From contig JABGQS010000010.1 in assembly GCA_018648645.1 (NCBI GenBank), positions 1 through 64,000 of the forward strand: 64,000 bases of DNA, written 5' to 3'. Positions 24,776-33,946 of this stretch are shown here, in pieces. This stretch comes from Clostridia bacterium (GTDB taxonomy: Bacteria > Bacillota > Clostridia > Christensenellales > SZUA-584). Positions within the stretch are counted from its first letter, which is position 1. Each line of letters begins with the position of its first letter. The notes beneath the pieces are model-generated. The model was not told the origin of the DNA. It searched no databases and saw only the letters and a list, made by a program, of their open reading frames with translations. Made by a program: the position numbers and the translations under genes.

Positions 24776-26557
24776 ATGAAGCGTAGCGAGATTGATGGTA
24801 AGTATAAGTGGAATTTAGGGGATATATACGAAAGCAATGAGGTTTGGGAGGCGGATTTCAAGAAGCTGCAGGAAATTATGCCGACGCTGGGGGATTTGAA
24901 AGACGGGCTGACGAAGAGCGCGGGCAGTCTTGCCGATGCGCTGACAAGGCTCGACGAAGCGTCGCTGTTGTGCGAGCGGTTGTTTGTGTATGCGCGGATG
25001 AACCGCGACGAGGACAACGCGAATTCGTTATATCAAGGCATGACGGATCGGGCGATGTCGCTGTATGTGGCGGTGTCGGGCGAAGCGTCGTTTGTAGCGC
25101 CGACGCTGCTTAAAGAGAAAAGCAGCACGCTGGAGGGTTTTCTGAAAGACGAACCACGGCTGGCTGACTATGCGTTTATGATACGCAATTTAATACGACG
25201 AAAAAAGCATGTGCTGGGTGAGAGCGAAGAGAAGATACTCTCTATGAGCGCCGATTTTGCTTCGGGTGCGCGGGACATTTTCACAATGCTCAACAACGTC
25301 GATATGAAGTTTGGTACGATAAGCAAAGACGGCGAGGATGTGCAATTAACGCACGCGAAGTATATCGAGCTGATGCAGGACAAGGACCGCGATGTGCGCA
25401 AGGACACGTATGACACGTTCTATAAGACGTTCGAGCAGAATATCAACACAATTGCGACTACGTATTCGACCAGCGTGAAAAAGGATGTGTATTATGCCAA
25501 GGTGCGCGGGTATGACAACGCGCTTGGCAAAGCGCTGTTTGCCGACAACGTGCCGACAGCGCTGTACGACAAGCTGATCGATGTTGTGCACGACAGCCTG
25601 CCGATTATGCACGATTATGTGGACGTGCGCAAGAAGATACTCGGGCTGGATGAGATTGCGATGTACGATGTGTATACGCCGCTTGTGGAGGACACCGACG
25701 ATAAGTACAGCTATGAGCAGGCGATTGATATGTGTATTGAGGCATTGGCGCCGATGGGCGATGAGTACATCGCGTTATTAAACCGCGCGAAGGACGAAGG
25801 CTGGATCGACGTGTTTGAGAGCGAGGGCAAGACGAGCGGTGCGTATTCTTGGGGACCGTACGGCACGCATCCGTATGTGCTGCTTAATCATCGCGAGGAC
25901 CTTAACAGCGTGTATACCGTTGCGCACGAGCTGGGGCACGCGCTGCACTCGTATTATTCGGAGGAGAATCAGCCGTATCCGACCGCCGGGTATACCATAT
26001 TTGTGGCGGAGGTGGCGTCTACCGTCAACGAGATATTGCTGACCATGCATCTGCTGGGCACCACGGACGGCAACTTGAAGAAGTATGTATTGAACCACTA
26101 TCTTGACCAGTTCCGCACGACTGTGCTTCGCCAAACGATGTTTGCGGAGTTCGAGAAAATAGCGCACGCGATGTGCGAGAGCGGTGAGCCGTTGACGCAG
26201 CAGACGCTGTCGCAAAAGTATGGCGAGCTGAACAAGTTGTATTACGGCGATGTTATGCAAACGGGCGACACGATATCGCTGGAATGGGCGCGCATACCGC
26301 ATTTTTATAACGCGTTTTATGTGTATAAGTATGCCACAGGCTTTAGCGCGGCGGTGATGATTGCGACCGGAATATACCAGGGCAAAGAGGGTGTATTGGA
26401 AGCGTACAAGGAGTTTTTGAAGAGCGGCGGGAGTGATTATCCGCTGGGATTGCTGAAGAAAGCGGGTGTCGATTTTATAGACGGCGACCCTGTCGGCAAC
26501 TGTATGCAGGTGTTTGGTGAGGTTTTGGGTGAGTTTAAGAAAGTGATGGGTGTGTGA
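24776..26557 (+). CDS. pepF: Oligoendopeptidase F
   Basis: M3 family; YTVAHELGHALHSYYSEENQ zinc motif. Confidence 0.96.
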   Translation: MKRSEIDGKYKWNLGDIYESNEVWEADFKKLQEIMPTLGDLKDGLTKSAGSLADALTRLDEASLLCERLFVYARMNRDEDNANSLYQGMTDRAMSLYVAVSGEASFVAPTLLKEKSSTLEGFLKDEPRLADYAFMIRNLIRRKKHVLGESEEKILSMSADFASGARDIFTMLNNVDMKFGTISKDGEDVQLTHAKYIELMQDKDRDVRKDTYDTFYKTFEQNINTIATTYSTSVKKDVYYAKVRGYDNALGKALFADNVPTALYDKLIDVVHDSLPIMHDYVDVRKKILGLDEIAMYDVYTPLVEDTDDKYSYEQAIDMCIEALAPMGDEYIALLNRAKDEGWIDVFESEGKTSGAYSWGPYGTHPYVLLNHREDLNSVYTVAHELGHALHSYYSEENQPYPTAGYTIFVAEVASTVNEILLTMHLLGTTDGNLKKYVLNHYLDQFRTTVLRQTMFAEFEKIAHAMCESGEPLTQQTLSQKYGELNKLYYGDVMQTGDTISLEWARIPHFYNAFYVYKYATGFSAAVMIATGIYQGKEGVLEAYKEFLKSGGSDYPLGLLKKAGVDFIDGDPVGNCMQVFGEVLGEFKKVMGV

Positions 26558-26622
26558 GCGGGGGGATAAATTTCCTTCGGGCGCGATTACTACGAAGTGG
26601 AATGGATGACGTGTGGAGCATC

Positions 26623-26784
26623 GAGGGAATTTTTCTCTTGTAAAAAATCCCTCTTGCCGCTTTGCGGTAATTCACCCTAAAAATACGCCCGTTGGACTGG
26701 AGATTTCGCTATCTATTGATAGCGATTTAGGGCGCTGCCCTAAAAACCCGCAATTTTTTCGGCAAAAAATTGAGTAAAACTTTT
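26623..26784. repeat. Structured dispersed element, copy 4
   Basis: GAGGGAATTTTT/AAAAAATCCCTC (one mismatch), TTGCCGC/GCGGTAA, CGCTATC/GATAGCG, TTAGGGC/GCCCTAA, CAATTTTTT/AAAAAATTG. Confidence 0.9.
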
Positions 26785-26841
26785 ATATTGGGAACTAAAA
26801 AACACCGCTTCGTTTGAAGCGGTGTTTTGTGATTGCTTTGA

Positions 26842-27702
26842 TTATCTTCTGCGACGCTGGGGCTGAACCTTTGGCTCTTTTCCTTTCATCGACTTTAGTG
26901 ACACTACCACGCTGCGGAATGGGTCTTCGCCTTCGCTGTAGGTGTAGACCATCTCGAAGTCTTGCAGAGTTGAGTGAAGTATGCGGCGCTCGTATGGGTT
27001 CATGGGCTCGAGAACCACGCGCCGTCCCGATTTCTCTACCTTCTCTGCAAGGCGTGCAGCCAAGCGTTTGAGCGTGTCTTCGCGCTTTTTGCGGTAGTCT
27101 TCGGTGTCGAGCATGACTTTGGTGTAGTCATCTTTGCCGTTGTTTAGCACGAGGCTGGTCAGGTACTGCATGGCGTCGAGCGTTTCTCCGCGCCTGCCTA
27201 TCAGCAGACCCATGTTGCGCCCCGACATGTCGATTTTCAAGATGCCTTCGTCCATTTTCGATGCTAAGGCGACTCTGATGCCCATGTTAGTGAACATGCC
27301 CTGCAAGAAAGTCTCTGCGTCGTTTTGCGGCTCAGTCGGCTCTACGTCTACGCCGGTATCCGGACGCTCCGCCCTTGCATACGAGTTTGACCTGTTATGC
27401 GATGGTTTGGACGGCTGCGGTCTTGACTGTGGTCTTGTACGCTGTTTTTCTTGTGATTTTTCTACCGGCTTCTCTTCCTCGATTTCGGCCACCTGCGGTT
27501 GCGCTTTCTTTGTCGCGTCGGTTATAACGCCGGCTACCGATGCGTCTTTCTTTTTGGTGAGCCTTACCTTTGCGCTTTTGAACAGCGAGCCACCTTCATC
27601 GAGTATCTCTATCTCTATTTCGTCGATGGACATGTCCATCTTCATCAAGCCGGAAAATACAGCTTCGTCTACTGTTTTGCCTTTACTTTCTATATAATCC
27701 AT
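26842..27702 (-). CDS. jag: RNA-binding protein Jag/KhpB (KH-R3H)
   Basis: N-terminal Jag domain, GLLIGRRGETLDAMQYLTSLVLN KH motif, C-terminal R3H region. Confidence 0.95.
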   Translation of the reverse strand: MDYIESKGKTVDEAVFSGLMKMDMSIDEIEIEILDEGGSLFKSAKVRLTKKKDASVAGVITDATKKAQPQVAEIEEEKPVEKSQEKQRTRPQSRPQPSKPSHNRSNSYARAERPDTGVDVEPTEPQNDAETFLQGMFTNMGIRVALASKMDEGILKIDMSGRNMGLLIGRRGETLDAMQYLTSLVLNNGKDDYTKVMLDTEDYRKKREDTLKRLAARLAEKVEKSGRRVVLEPMNPYERRILHSTLQDFEMVYTYSEGEDPFRSVVVSLKSMKGKEPKVQPQRRRR

Positions 27703-28640
27703 TAGGAGCCCTCCGTTACAATGCCCTCTTTAGCCTTTTCATCGCGCTTTTTGTAGATGTAGTTAAGTATGAGAACCTGACCCAGTGCATAGATGTTTGC
27801 AGCCAGCCAGTATACAGAGAAAGCCGCGCTGGCAGTTACACATATGTATACCGAGAACAGCGGGAAGATGTATAGCATCATCTTGCCCTGCTTTTGCATG
27901 GACGGATTTTGCTTCATCGATATTTTCTGCTGCAAGAAGAGTGATCCACCCGCGAGAATCGGCAATATAAACCAACCGTTCCTGGCGCTTGCCAAGCCAT
28001 TAAAGTTGATGATATCGGACGCCAGTGTAGTGTATGCTTCAGTTGCCTGTAGCCCTGCGGTCGGATCGAAGGTGACAAGCCCCGCTTCTCTAAGCATGTG
28101 CAATGCCTGTGGATTGATGTATGATGAGTTTTGCTGAATAAATGCAACAAAATCGGGACCAGATTGTAACACTTCCTTAAGACCGGAATCCGGCTGCCAG
28201 AAGTTGTTGACCCAAAGCCAGCTAGGGAGCTGATATGCGCCTTCGCCGATGTTTTGCGCGTTTAGTATGAACCAAACCTGCTGCTCTGCCGCAAGCACAC
28301 GCATTGCGCCAAAGAACGCAAAGAATAGTGGCAGCGTAATGAGCATCGGCAAACAGCCTGCAAGCGGTCTTACGCCTTCCTGTGCGTACAGCTCTTTTTG
28401 CTTCTTCTGCATTTGCTGTGGGTTGTTTGCGTATCGCTTTTTCAACGACTCGAGCTTTGGCTGTACCAAAGCCATTTTTCTTGAACTCTTTTTCTGTTTC
28501 AAATCGAGCGGCAGGATTAATAGTCTGATAGCAATTGTCACGAGGATGATTGCTACAGAATATTCATTGACCCAGCTGAAAACCCATTTTAGTACGATTA
28601 CGAAAAAATCAGAAATAAAGTTATTACTTAAAAATTCCAA
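27702..28640 (-). CDS. yidC: Membrane protein insertase YidC
   Basis: SVAIILVTIAIRLLILPLDLKQKKSSRKMALVQPKLESLKKRYANN. Confidence 0.96.
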   Translation of the reverse strand: MEFLSNNFISDFFVIVLKWVFSWVNEYSVAIILVTIAIRLLILPLDLKQKKSSRKMALVQPKLESLKKRYANNPQQMQKKQKELYAQEGVRPLAGCLPMLITLPLFFAFFGAMRVLAAEQQVWFILNAQNIGEGAYQLPSWLWVNNFWQPDSGLKEVLQSGPDFVAFIQQNSSYINPQALHMLREAGLVTFDPTAGLQATEAYTTLASDIINFNGLASARNGWFILPILAGGSLFLQQKISMKQNPSMQKQGKMMLYIFPLFSVYICVTASAAFSVYWLAANIYALGQVLILNYIYKKRDEKAKEGIVTEGS

Positions 28641-28673
28641 TAATATAGTCCTCCGTCTTGTTTAGATGCGCCT

Positions 28674-28883
28674 TTATGGAACGGGATCGAACCCGCCTTT
28701 TCCAAAGGGGTTGCACCTTAGCACGCGCCAAATGCTTAAGTAAAAGCCTTTGAAAGCGCCGTGCTTGTCTATCGCCTGCATTGCGTACTGCGAACAAGTC
28801 GGAGTGAACCGACATGCGCTTCTTGTGTACGGAGATATTGCTTTTTGGTAGAACCAGATGATTCCTTTAAGCACGTGTTTCAT
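28674..28883 (-). CDS. yidD: Membrane protein insertion efficiency factor YidD
   Basis: [37 protein letters not shown]. Confidence 0.96.
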   Translation of the reverse strand: MKHVLKGIIWFYQKAISPYTRSACRFTPTCSQYAMQAIDKHGAFKGFYLSIWRVLRCNPFGKGGFDPVP

Positions 28884-29268
28884 TGTCTATCTCCACGAGT
28901 CCCGCTTTTCTTATCAGTTTTGCTAGTGATTCTTTTATTAGTGTATACTCTAGATTTCTTGCGGACTCTTTTGGTACAAATACAATTAGGCTTTTCTTTG
29001 ATACTTCATTTAGCATAGAAAAGAACGCTTCTTTCATGCGCCGCTTTAGCTTGTTGCGGTGCACAGCGTTCCCAATCTTTTTCGATACAGAAAAACCCAC
29101 CTTTAGATGTGGTGTTTTCGTTTTGATATATATGAGCACAAAATACTTATCCGAAACGGATTTGCCTCGTCTATATACATACCGAAATTCTTTGTTACGC
29201 CTAAGCGAATATTCACGCCTCAAAATACCTTCTTTTCCAACGGGGAAAAAATGCCGAATCATCGGCAC
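28867..29268 (-). CDS. rnpA: Ribonuclease P protein component
   Basis: [20 protein letters not shown]...[15 protein letters not shown]. Confidence 0.94.
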   Translation of the reverse strand: MPMIRHFFPVGKEGILRREYSLRRNKEFRYVYRRGKSVSDKYFVLIYIKTKTPHLKVGFSVSKKIGNAVHRNKLKRRMKEAFFSMLNEVSKKSLIVFVPKESARNLEYTLIKESLAKLIRKAGLVEIDNETRA

Positions 29269-29277
29269 CGTTAACCC

Positions 29278-29412
29278 TTATGCTGTGAGTTTTTTTCTTC
29301 CTCTTGCGCGTCTGCGCTTAAGGACGTTTCTACCCGACTTGGTTTTCATTCTTTTTCGAAAACCGTGTTCTTTCTTGCGCTGCCTTTTCTTTGGCTGATA
29401 CGTCATCTTCAT
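29278..29412 (-). CDS. rpmH: 50S ribosomal protein L34 (missing from supplied ORF track)
   Basis: Manual translation [47 protein letters not shown] upstream. Confidence 0.96.
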   Translation of the reverse strand: MKMTYQPKKRQRKKEHGFRKRMKTKSGRNVLKRRRARGRKKLTA

Positions 29413-29473
29413 GTGTAATTTCCTCTTTCTATTATAGGCCCCAAGGGCCGAATTCGCAAAACTTGACTAATAC

Positions 29474-29502
29474 ATTATATTTTAGACTTGGGTCAAAGTC
29501 AA
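29474..29502 (-). promoter_or_regulatory. Sigma-A-type promoter for rpmH-rnpA
   Basis: Minus strand TTGACT-17 nt-TATAAT. Confidence 0.65.
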
Positions 29503-29624
29503 CAACAACGTTTGCTCGCCAGAGTTGTAGGTTTTCTATTATACTTAAAACAGCACGTTTTTGCAATTAAAAACTCGATTCTTTACAATTTACACATGTT
29601 TTTTGGCGAGCGGCAACACTGTTC

Positions 29625-29660
29625 TTGACACCATATGGTTGTTACGCTTAAAATTAGCGT
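29625..29660 (+). promoter_or_regulatory. Promoter of P-type ATPase with inverted repeat over the -10
   Basis: TTGACA-18 nt-TAAAAT; TACGCT-TAAAATT-AGCGTA inverted repeat centred on the -10. Confidence 0.5.
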
Positions 29661-29723
29661 AGCGCCTATATATAATATGGAAGAAATTCATATTTGGCGC
29701 AGCAAAGAAATAGGAGCTGGCGA

Positions 29724-32366
29724 ATGCAAAACACAAACGAACCTTATAACACTACACCGGAGCAGCTGACGAAAGGGCTTGGTAGTGGCGAGAGCGGATT
29801 GACGTCGCAGAAGGCGGAGCTGCTGCTGGCGCAGAGTGGCGCAAATGCGCTGGTGCAAGGGCATAAGAAAACGCTGTTTTCTATTGTGCTGAGCCAGTTT
29901 AAGAACCTGATGATTATTGTGCTGCTGGCAGCAGGAATTATCAGCGCGATATTCGGCGAAGGAATATCCGACGCGATTATCATATTTGCCGTGATTATAT
30001 TGAACGCCGTTATGGGCACTGTGCAGGAAAGCAAGGCCGAGGCCGCGCTGGATGCTTTGAAAAAAATGTCGGCACCGAACGCTACCGTGATGCGGGACGG
30101 TGAAGTGAAGTCCATACCTGCGGCGGACTTGGTTGTGGGCGATGTTGTGATACTGGAAGCGGGAGATTTTGTGCCTGCCGATTTGCGGCTCATATCTACC
30201 GCGTCGCTGAAAATAGAGGAAGCGGCTTTGACAGGCGAGTCTGTGCCGAGCGAAAAAAACGCGACATTGACGCTGCCAAATGACACGCCGCTTGCCGAGC
30301 GGGCTAACATGACGTATTCGGGCACGAGCGTGACGTATGGGCGAGGCACGGGCGTAGTTACCTCAACCGGGATGAGCACAGAAATAGGCAAGATAGCCGG
30401 GGCGCTGAATGCCGCGAAGGAAGGCACTACGCCGCTGCAAAAGCGCATGAACTCGCTGAGCAAGGTGTTGTCCATCGCTGTGTTGATTGTTGCCGCGGTC
30501 GTGTTTGGCATAGGGATGCTGACGGGCAGAGAGCTGATGGATATGTTCTTTGTCGCAATCAGCTTGGCCGTTGCCGCGATACCCGAAGGGCTGGCGACTG
30601 TGGTTACGCTGCAGTTGACTATGGGCGTGCAGAAAATGAGCAGGAGCGGCGCGATTATACGAAAGCTGCCTGCTGTCGAGACGCTTGGGTGCACCAGCGT
30701 TGTGTGCTCTGACAAGACGGGGACGCTTACGCAGAACAAGATGAGCGTGATGCGCGCGTATTATAATAATGAAGATTACAAAGCGAAAGACGTGAAAGTG
30801 GGCGAGGAGCTTACCCTGCTGGGTAAAGCGTTTATACTTTGCAACGATACTAAGGAAACGAGTGAGGACGGCGAGGCGAAATTGATTGGCGACCCGACCG
30901 AAACGGCGCTGTATCAGTTTGCGAGCGGACGGCTTAGCCCAAGTGATTTGAGCACAGAGCTACCGCGAACGTATGAGATTCCGTTTGACTCGGAGCGAAA
31001 GCTGATGAGCACGGTGAACGGGCGGAGCAATCCGATGCTGTTTGTGAAGGGCGCGCCTGATGAGCTGATTGCGAGGTGCAGCAAGATATCGCTTGGCGGC
31101 AAAGCGAGAGACATGACTGAAGACCAAAAAGAAGTATTGATGGAAGCGAATGAGAGCTTTGCGAAAAGTGCGCTGAGGGTATTGGCGGCGGCGTATAAAC
31201 CGCTGACCAAGGTGCCGAATATCCCGGACGGGCTTGAAGAAGACCTTGTGTTTATCGGACTTGTGGGCATGATGGACCCGCCGAGAGAAGAAGCCAAACT
31301 TGCGGTTGCCGAGTGCAAAGGCGCGGGCATGATGCCTGTGATGATTACGGGCGACCATAAGACGACGGCGGTGGCGATTGCGGATAAGCTGGGGATTCTG
31401 AAGGACGGCGCAAAGGCGATTACCGGCAAAGAGCTTGACCAGCAAAGCGACAGCGAGCTGACGGCGCAGATTAAAAACATCAGCGTGTATGCGAGAGTTG
31501 CGCCCGAGCACAAGGTGCGCATTGTCAGCGCGTTTCAAGCGCAGGGAAATGTTGTGGCGATGACGGGCGACGGTGTGAACGATGCACCTGCGCTAAAAAC
31601 TGCGGACATCGGCGTTGGGATGGGAATTACCGGTACGGAGGTGAGCAAGAACGCTGCCGATATGGTGCTGACCGATGATAACTTTGCGACGATTGTAAAG
31701 GCGGTGAAAGAAGGGCGGCGGATATATCGTAATATCAAGAAGGCCGTGCAGTTTTTGCTATCGGCAAACTTGTCTGAGGTTTTGACGCTGCTGGTGGGTA
31801 CTGCCATGGGGTTCGCGATATTGCACCCTGTACAGATATTGTGGATAAACCTTGTGACCGACACTTTCCCTGCGTTGGCGCTTGGCATGGAGCCTGCACC
31901 AAAGGGTATAATGAAGGAAAAGCCGCGGGACGCAAAGCAAAGCTTTTTCTCGGGCGGGATGGCGTTTGAGCTGCTGCTTTACGGAACGGTGATGGCGGCG
32001 TTGGTGCTTGGCATATTCTTCTTAGCTTTGACGTTGTTTGAAAGTGAGATGGTTGCCACAACGATGGCGTTTTTGACACTGGGAATGACGCAGCTGTTTC
32101 ATGCGTTTAATATACGCTCGGGCAGACAATCTTTCGTGGTCGGTATATTTAAGAACAAGTGGATGCCGATGGCGTTTGTTTTGTCGGTAGCTTTGCAGAT
32201 ATTTGTCGTGCTGATACCCGGGCTGAACGGGTTCTTTAAAGTAGCGCAGCTGAGCGGTATGCAGTGGTTGTATGTAATGGTAGCGTCGTTTGCGATAGTG
32301 CCGATTTGTGAGATTGTAAAGTTTATCAAGTCGATTATACGCAAGCTGGAGAAGGAGAGTAAATGA
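29724..32366 (+). CDS. Cation-translocating P-type ATPase (Ca2+-type)
   Basis: VVCSDKTGTLTQNKMSV; MTGDGVNDAPALKTADIGVGMG; PEGL motif. Confidence 0.95.
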   Translation: MQNTNEPYNTTPEQLTKGLGSGESGLTSQKAELLLAQSGANALVQGHKKTLFSIVLSQFKNLMIIVLLAAGIISAIFGEGISDAIIIFAVIILNAVMGTVQESKAEAALDALKKMSAPNATVMRDGEVKSIPAADLVVGDVVILEAGDFVPADLRLISTASLKIEEAALTGESVPSEKNATLTLPNDTPLAERANMTYSGTSVTYGRGTGVVTSTGMSTEIGKIAGALNAAKEGTTPLQKRMNSLSKVLSIAVLIVAAVVFGIGMLTGRELMDMFFVAISLAVAAIPEGLATVVTLQLTMGVQKMSRSGAIIRKLPAVETLGCTSVVCSDKTGTLTQNKMSVMRAYYNNEDYKAKDVKVGEELTLLGKAFILCNDTKETSEDGEAKLIGDPTETALYQFASGRLSPSDLSTELPRTYEIPFDSERKLMSTVNGRSNPMLFVKGAPDELIARCSKISLGGKARDMTEDQKEVLMEANESFAKSALRVLAAAYKPLTKVPNIPDGLEEDLVFIGLVGMMDPPREEAKLAVAECKGAGMMPVMITGDHKTTAVAIADKLGILKDGAKAITGKELDQQSDSELTAQIKNISVYARVAPEHKVRIVSAFQAQGNVVAMTGDGVNDAPALKTADIGVGMGITGTEVSKNAADMVLTDDNFATIVKAVKEGRRIYRNIKKAVQFLLSANLSEVLTLLVGTAMGFAILHPVQILWINLVTDTFPALALGMEPAPKGIMKEKPRDAKQSFFSGGMAFELLLYGTVMAALVLGIFFLALTLFESEMVATTMAFLTLGMTQLFHAFNIRSGRQSFVVGIFKNKWMPMAFVLSVALQIFVVLIPGLNGFFKVAQLSGMQWLYVMVASFAIVPICEIVKFIKSIIRKLEKESK

Positions 32367-32986
32367 GCAGAGAAAGCAAAAGACGAAAACAGCTGGTAGA
32401 GTATTGCAGAAAGTTGCACAGCAAGGGCTATGTGCCGGGAGTTGACGGAAACATTTCGATGAGACTGGATGAAAAGAGCTTTCTCATAACGCCGTCGGGA
32501 GTCAGCAAGGAAGTCGTGAAACCGCGCGAGCTGGTGAGAATCAGCATGTCGGGAGACGTGATGGACGAGGGCAAGCGCCCGTCTATCGAGACGAATATGC
32601 ACCTTGCGGCATTTAACCACAGCGATGCGAACGCCGTGATACATGTGCACAGCAGCAACGCCGTGGCATTTGCGCTGGCGCGAGTTAACATCGACACCCG
32701 ATATACGCCGGCTGCGTATTATCACCTTGGGCTTGTCGGATATGTGCCCTATTATGCGTCCGGCAGCGAGCTGCTGCATAGCGAGGTTACTGCGTTAATT
32801 AAAAAAAAATATAAAGTAGTTTTGCTGGAAAGCCACGGCGCGTTGGTGATGGGCGCAGACATGCAGGACGCGTTTGCAAAGACCGATCTGCTGGAAACCT
32901 ATGCCGGTATGCTCATGAAAGCAGATTCGCTGGGTGGGGCTGTAAGGCTGACGGACGAGCAGCTGGATGAGATTCATGGCGGCTGA
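32363..32986 (+). CDS. Class II aldolase/adducin family protein
   Basis: GYVPGVDGNISMRL, VIHVHSSNAVAFA, VLLESHGALVMGADMQDAF. Confidence 0.88.
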   Translation: MSRESKRRKQLVEYCRKLHSKGYVPGVDGNISMRLDEKSFLITPSGVSKEVVKPRELVRISMSGDVMDEGKRPSIETNMHLAAFNHSDANAVIHVHSSNAVAFALARVNIDTRYTPAAYYHLGLVGYVPYYASGSELLHSEVTALIKKKYKVVLLESHGALVMGADMQDAFAKTDLLETYAGMLMKADSLGGAVRLTDEQLDEIHGG

Positions 32987-33096
32987 GAAACCGTGCAGGA
33001 GGAAGTTTGAAACTTCACACTTCTAAGCGACTGCTATGCAATAAATAAAGTTAAATAACTGTTTGTGCCTCGTGCAGGAAAGGAACTATCATAATT

Positions 33097-33888
33097 ATGA
33101 TTGATTATCACATTCATACGAGCCTTTCTGCCGACTGCGACGTTGACATGATGGAAATGGCGGCGGCGGCGGATAAAAAGGGATTGAAGGAAATATGCTT
33201 CACCGACCACTATGATATTGATTTTCCGAGCGAAGATGATTATACGGTGGACTTTGAGCTGTACGCAAAGCAGCTAAGTGAGGTAAAAGCAGCGTATCCA
33301 CAGATTAATATCCGCAAGGGGGTTGAAGCGGGACTGGAGCCGCACAGCTTTCACAGGTTTGAGAAACTGTTGGAAAATGAGGAGCTGGATTATGTTGTAG
33401 GGTCGGTGCATGTGGTCTGCGGGCTGGATCCGTATTTCGATACGTTTTGGAAAAGCACAGGCAGGCAGAAAGCGTTTGACGAGTATGCGCGACTGTCGCT
33501 TGAGTGCGTGAAAGCGGCAGATTTTTATGATGTGTTTGGACATCTTGGGTATATAAGCAAGTATTGTCCGATGGATAATAATCTGTTTAAGTACAGCGAC
33601 TATACGGGTGTTGTTGACGAGATATTAACAACGTTGGTGGAGCGCGGGCAGGGGCTGGAAGTGAACACGAGCGGTTTGCTTAAAACGGGCAATCTGATGC
33701 CCGATTTGCCGATTATACAGCGGTTCAAGCAATTGGGTGGCGAGATTGTCACGATTGGGTCGGACGCGCACGCGAGCGAGCTTGTAGGCTACGCTGCGGA
33801 TTATACTCTAAACGCGCTGAAAACGCTTGGGTTTAAGTACGTTTGCGCATATGACAAGAGAGTGCCGCGGTTCATCCCGATACCTTAG
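33097..33888 (+). CDS. PHP-domain histidinol-phosphatase-like protein
   Basis: MIDYHIHTSLSADC; ICFTDHYDI; IGSDAHASE. Confidence 0.88.
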   Translation: MIDYHIHTSLSADCDVDMMEMAAAADKKGLKEICFTDHYDIDFPSEDDYTVDFELYAKQLSEVKAAYPQINIRKGVEAGLEPHSFHRFEKLLENEELDYVVGSVHVVCGLDPYFDTFWKSTGRQKAFDEYARLSLECVKAADFYDVFGHLGYISKYCPMDNNLFKYSDYTGVVDEILTTLVERGQGLEVNTSGLLKTGNLMPDLPIIQRFKQLGGEIVTIGSDAHASELVGYAADYTLNALKTLGFKYVCAYDKRVPRFIPIP

Positions 33889-33946
33889 CGAATCGTTGTA
33901 AATAAATATTCAGGTATGTTATAATTGAAGAGCAAGGAGAGACGAT

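Noticed and set aside
29744-30739. 331 aa minus ORF opposite the P-type ATPase
   Set aside because: Ser/Ala-rich shadow frame of the ATPase gene.
31840-31860. TGTGGATAA DnaA-box-like 9-mer
   Set aside because: Single occurrence inside the ATPase coding sequence (LWINLV codons); no cluster.
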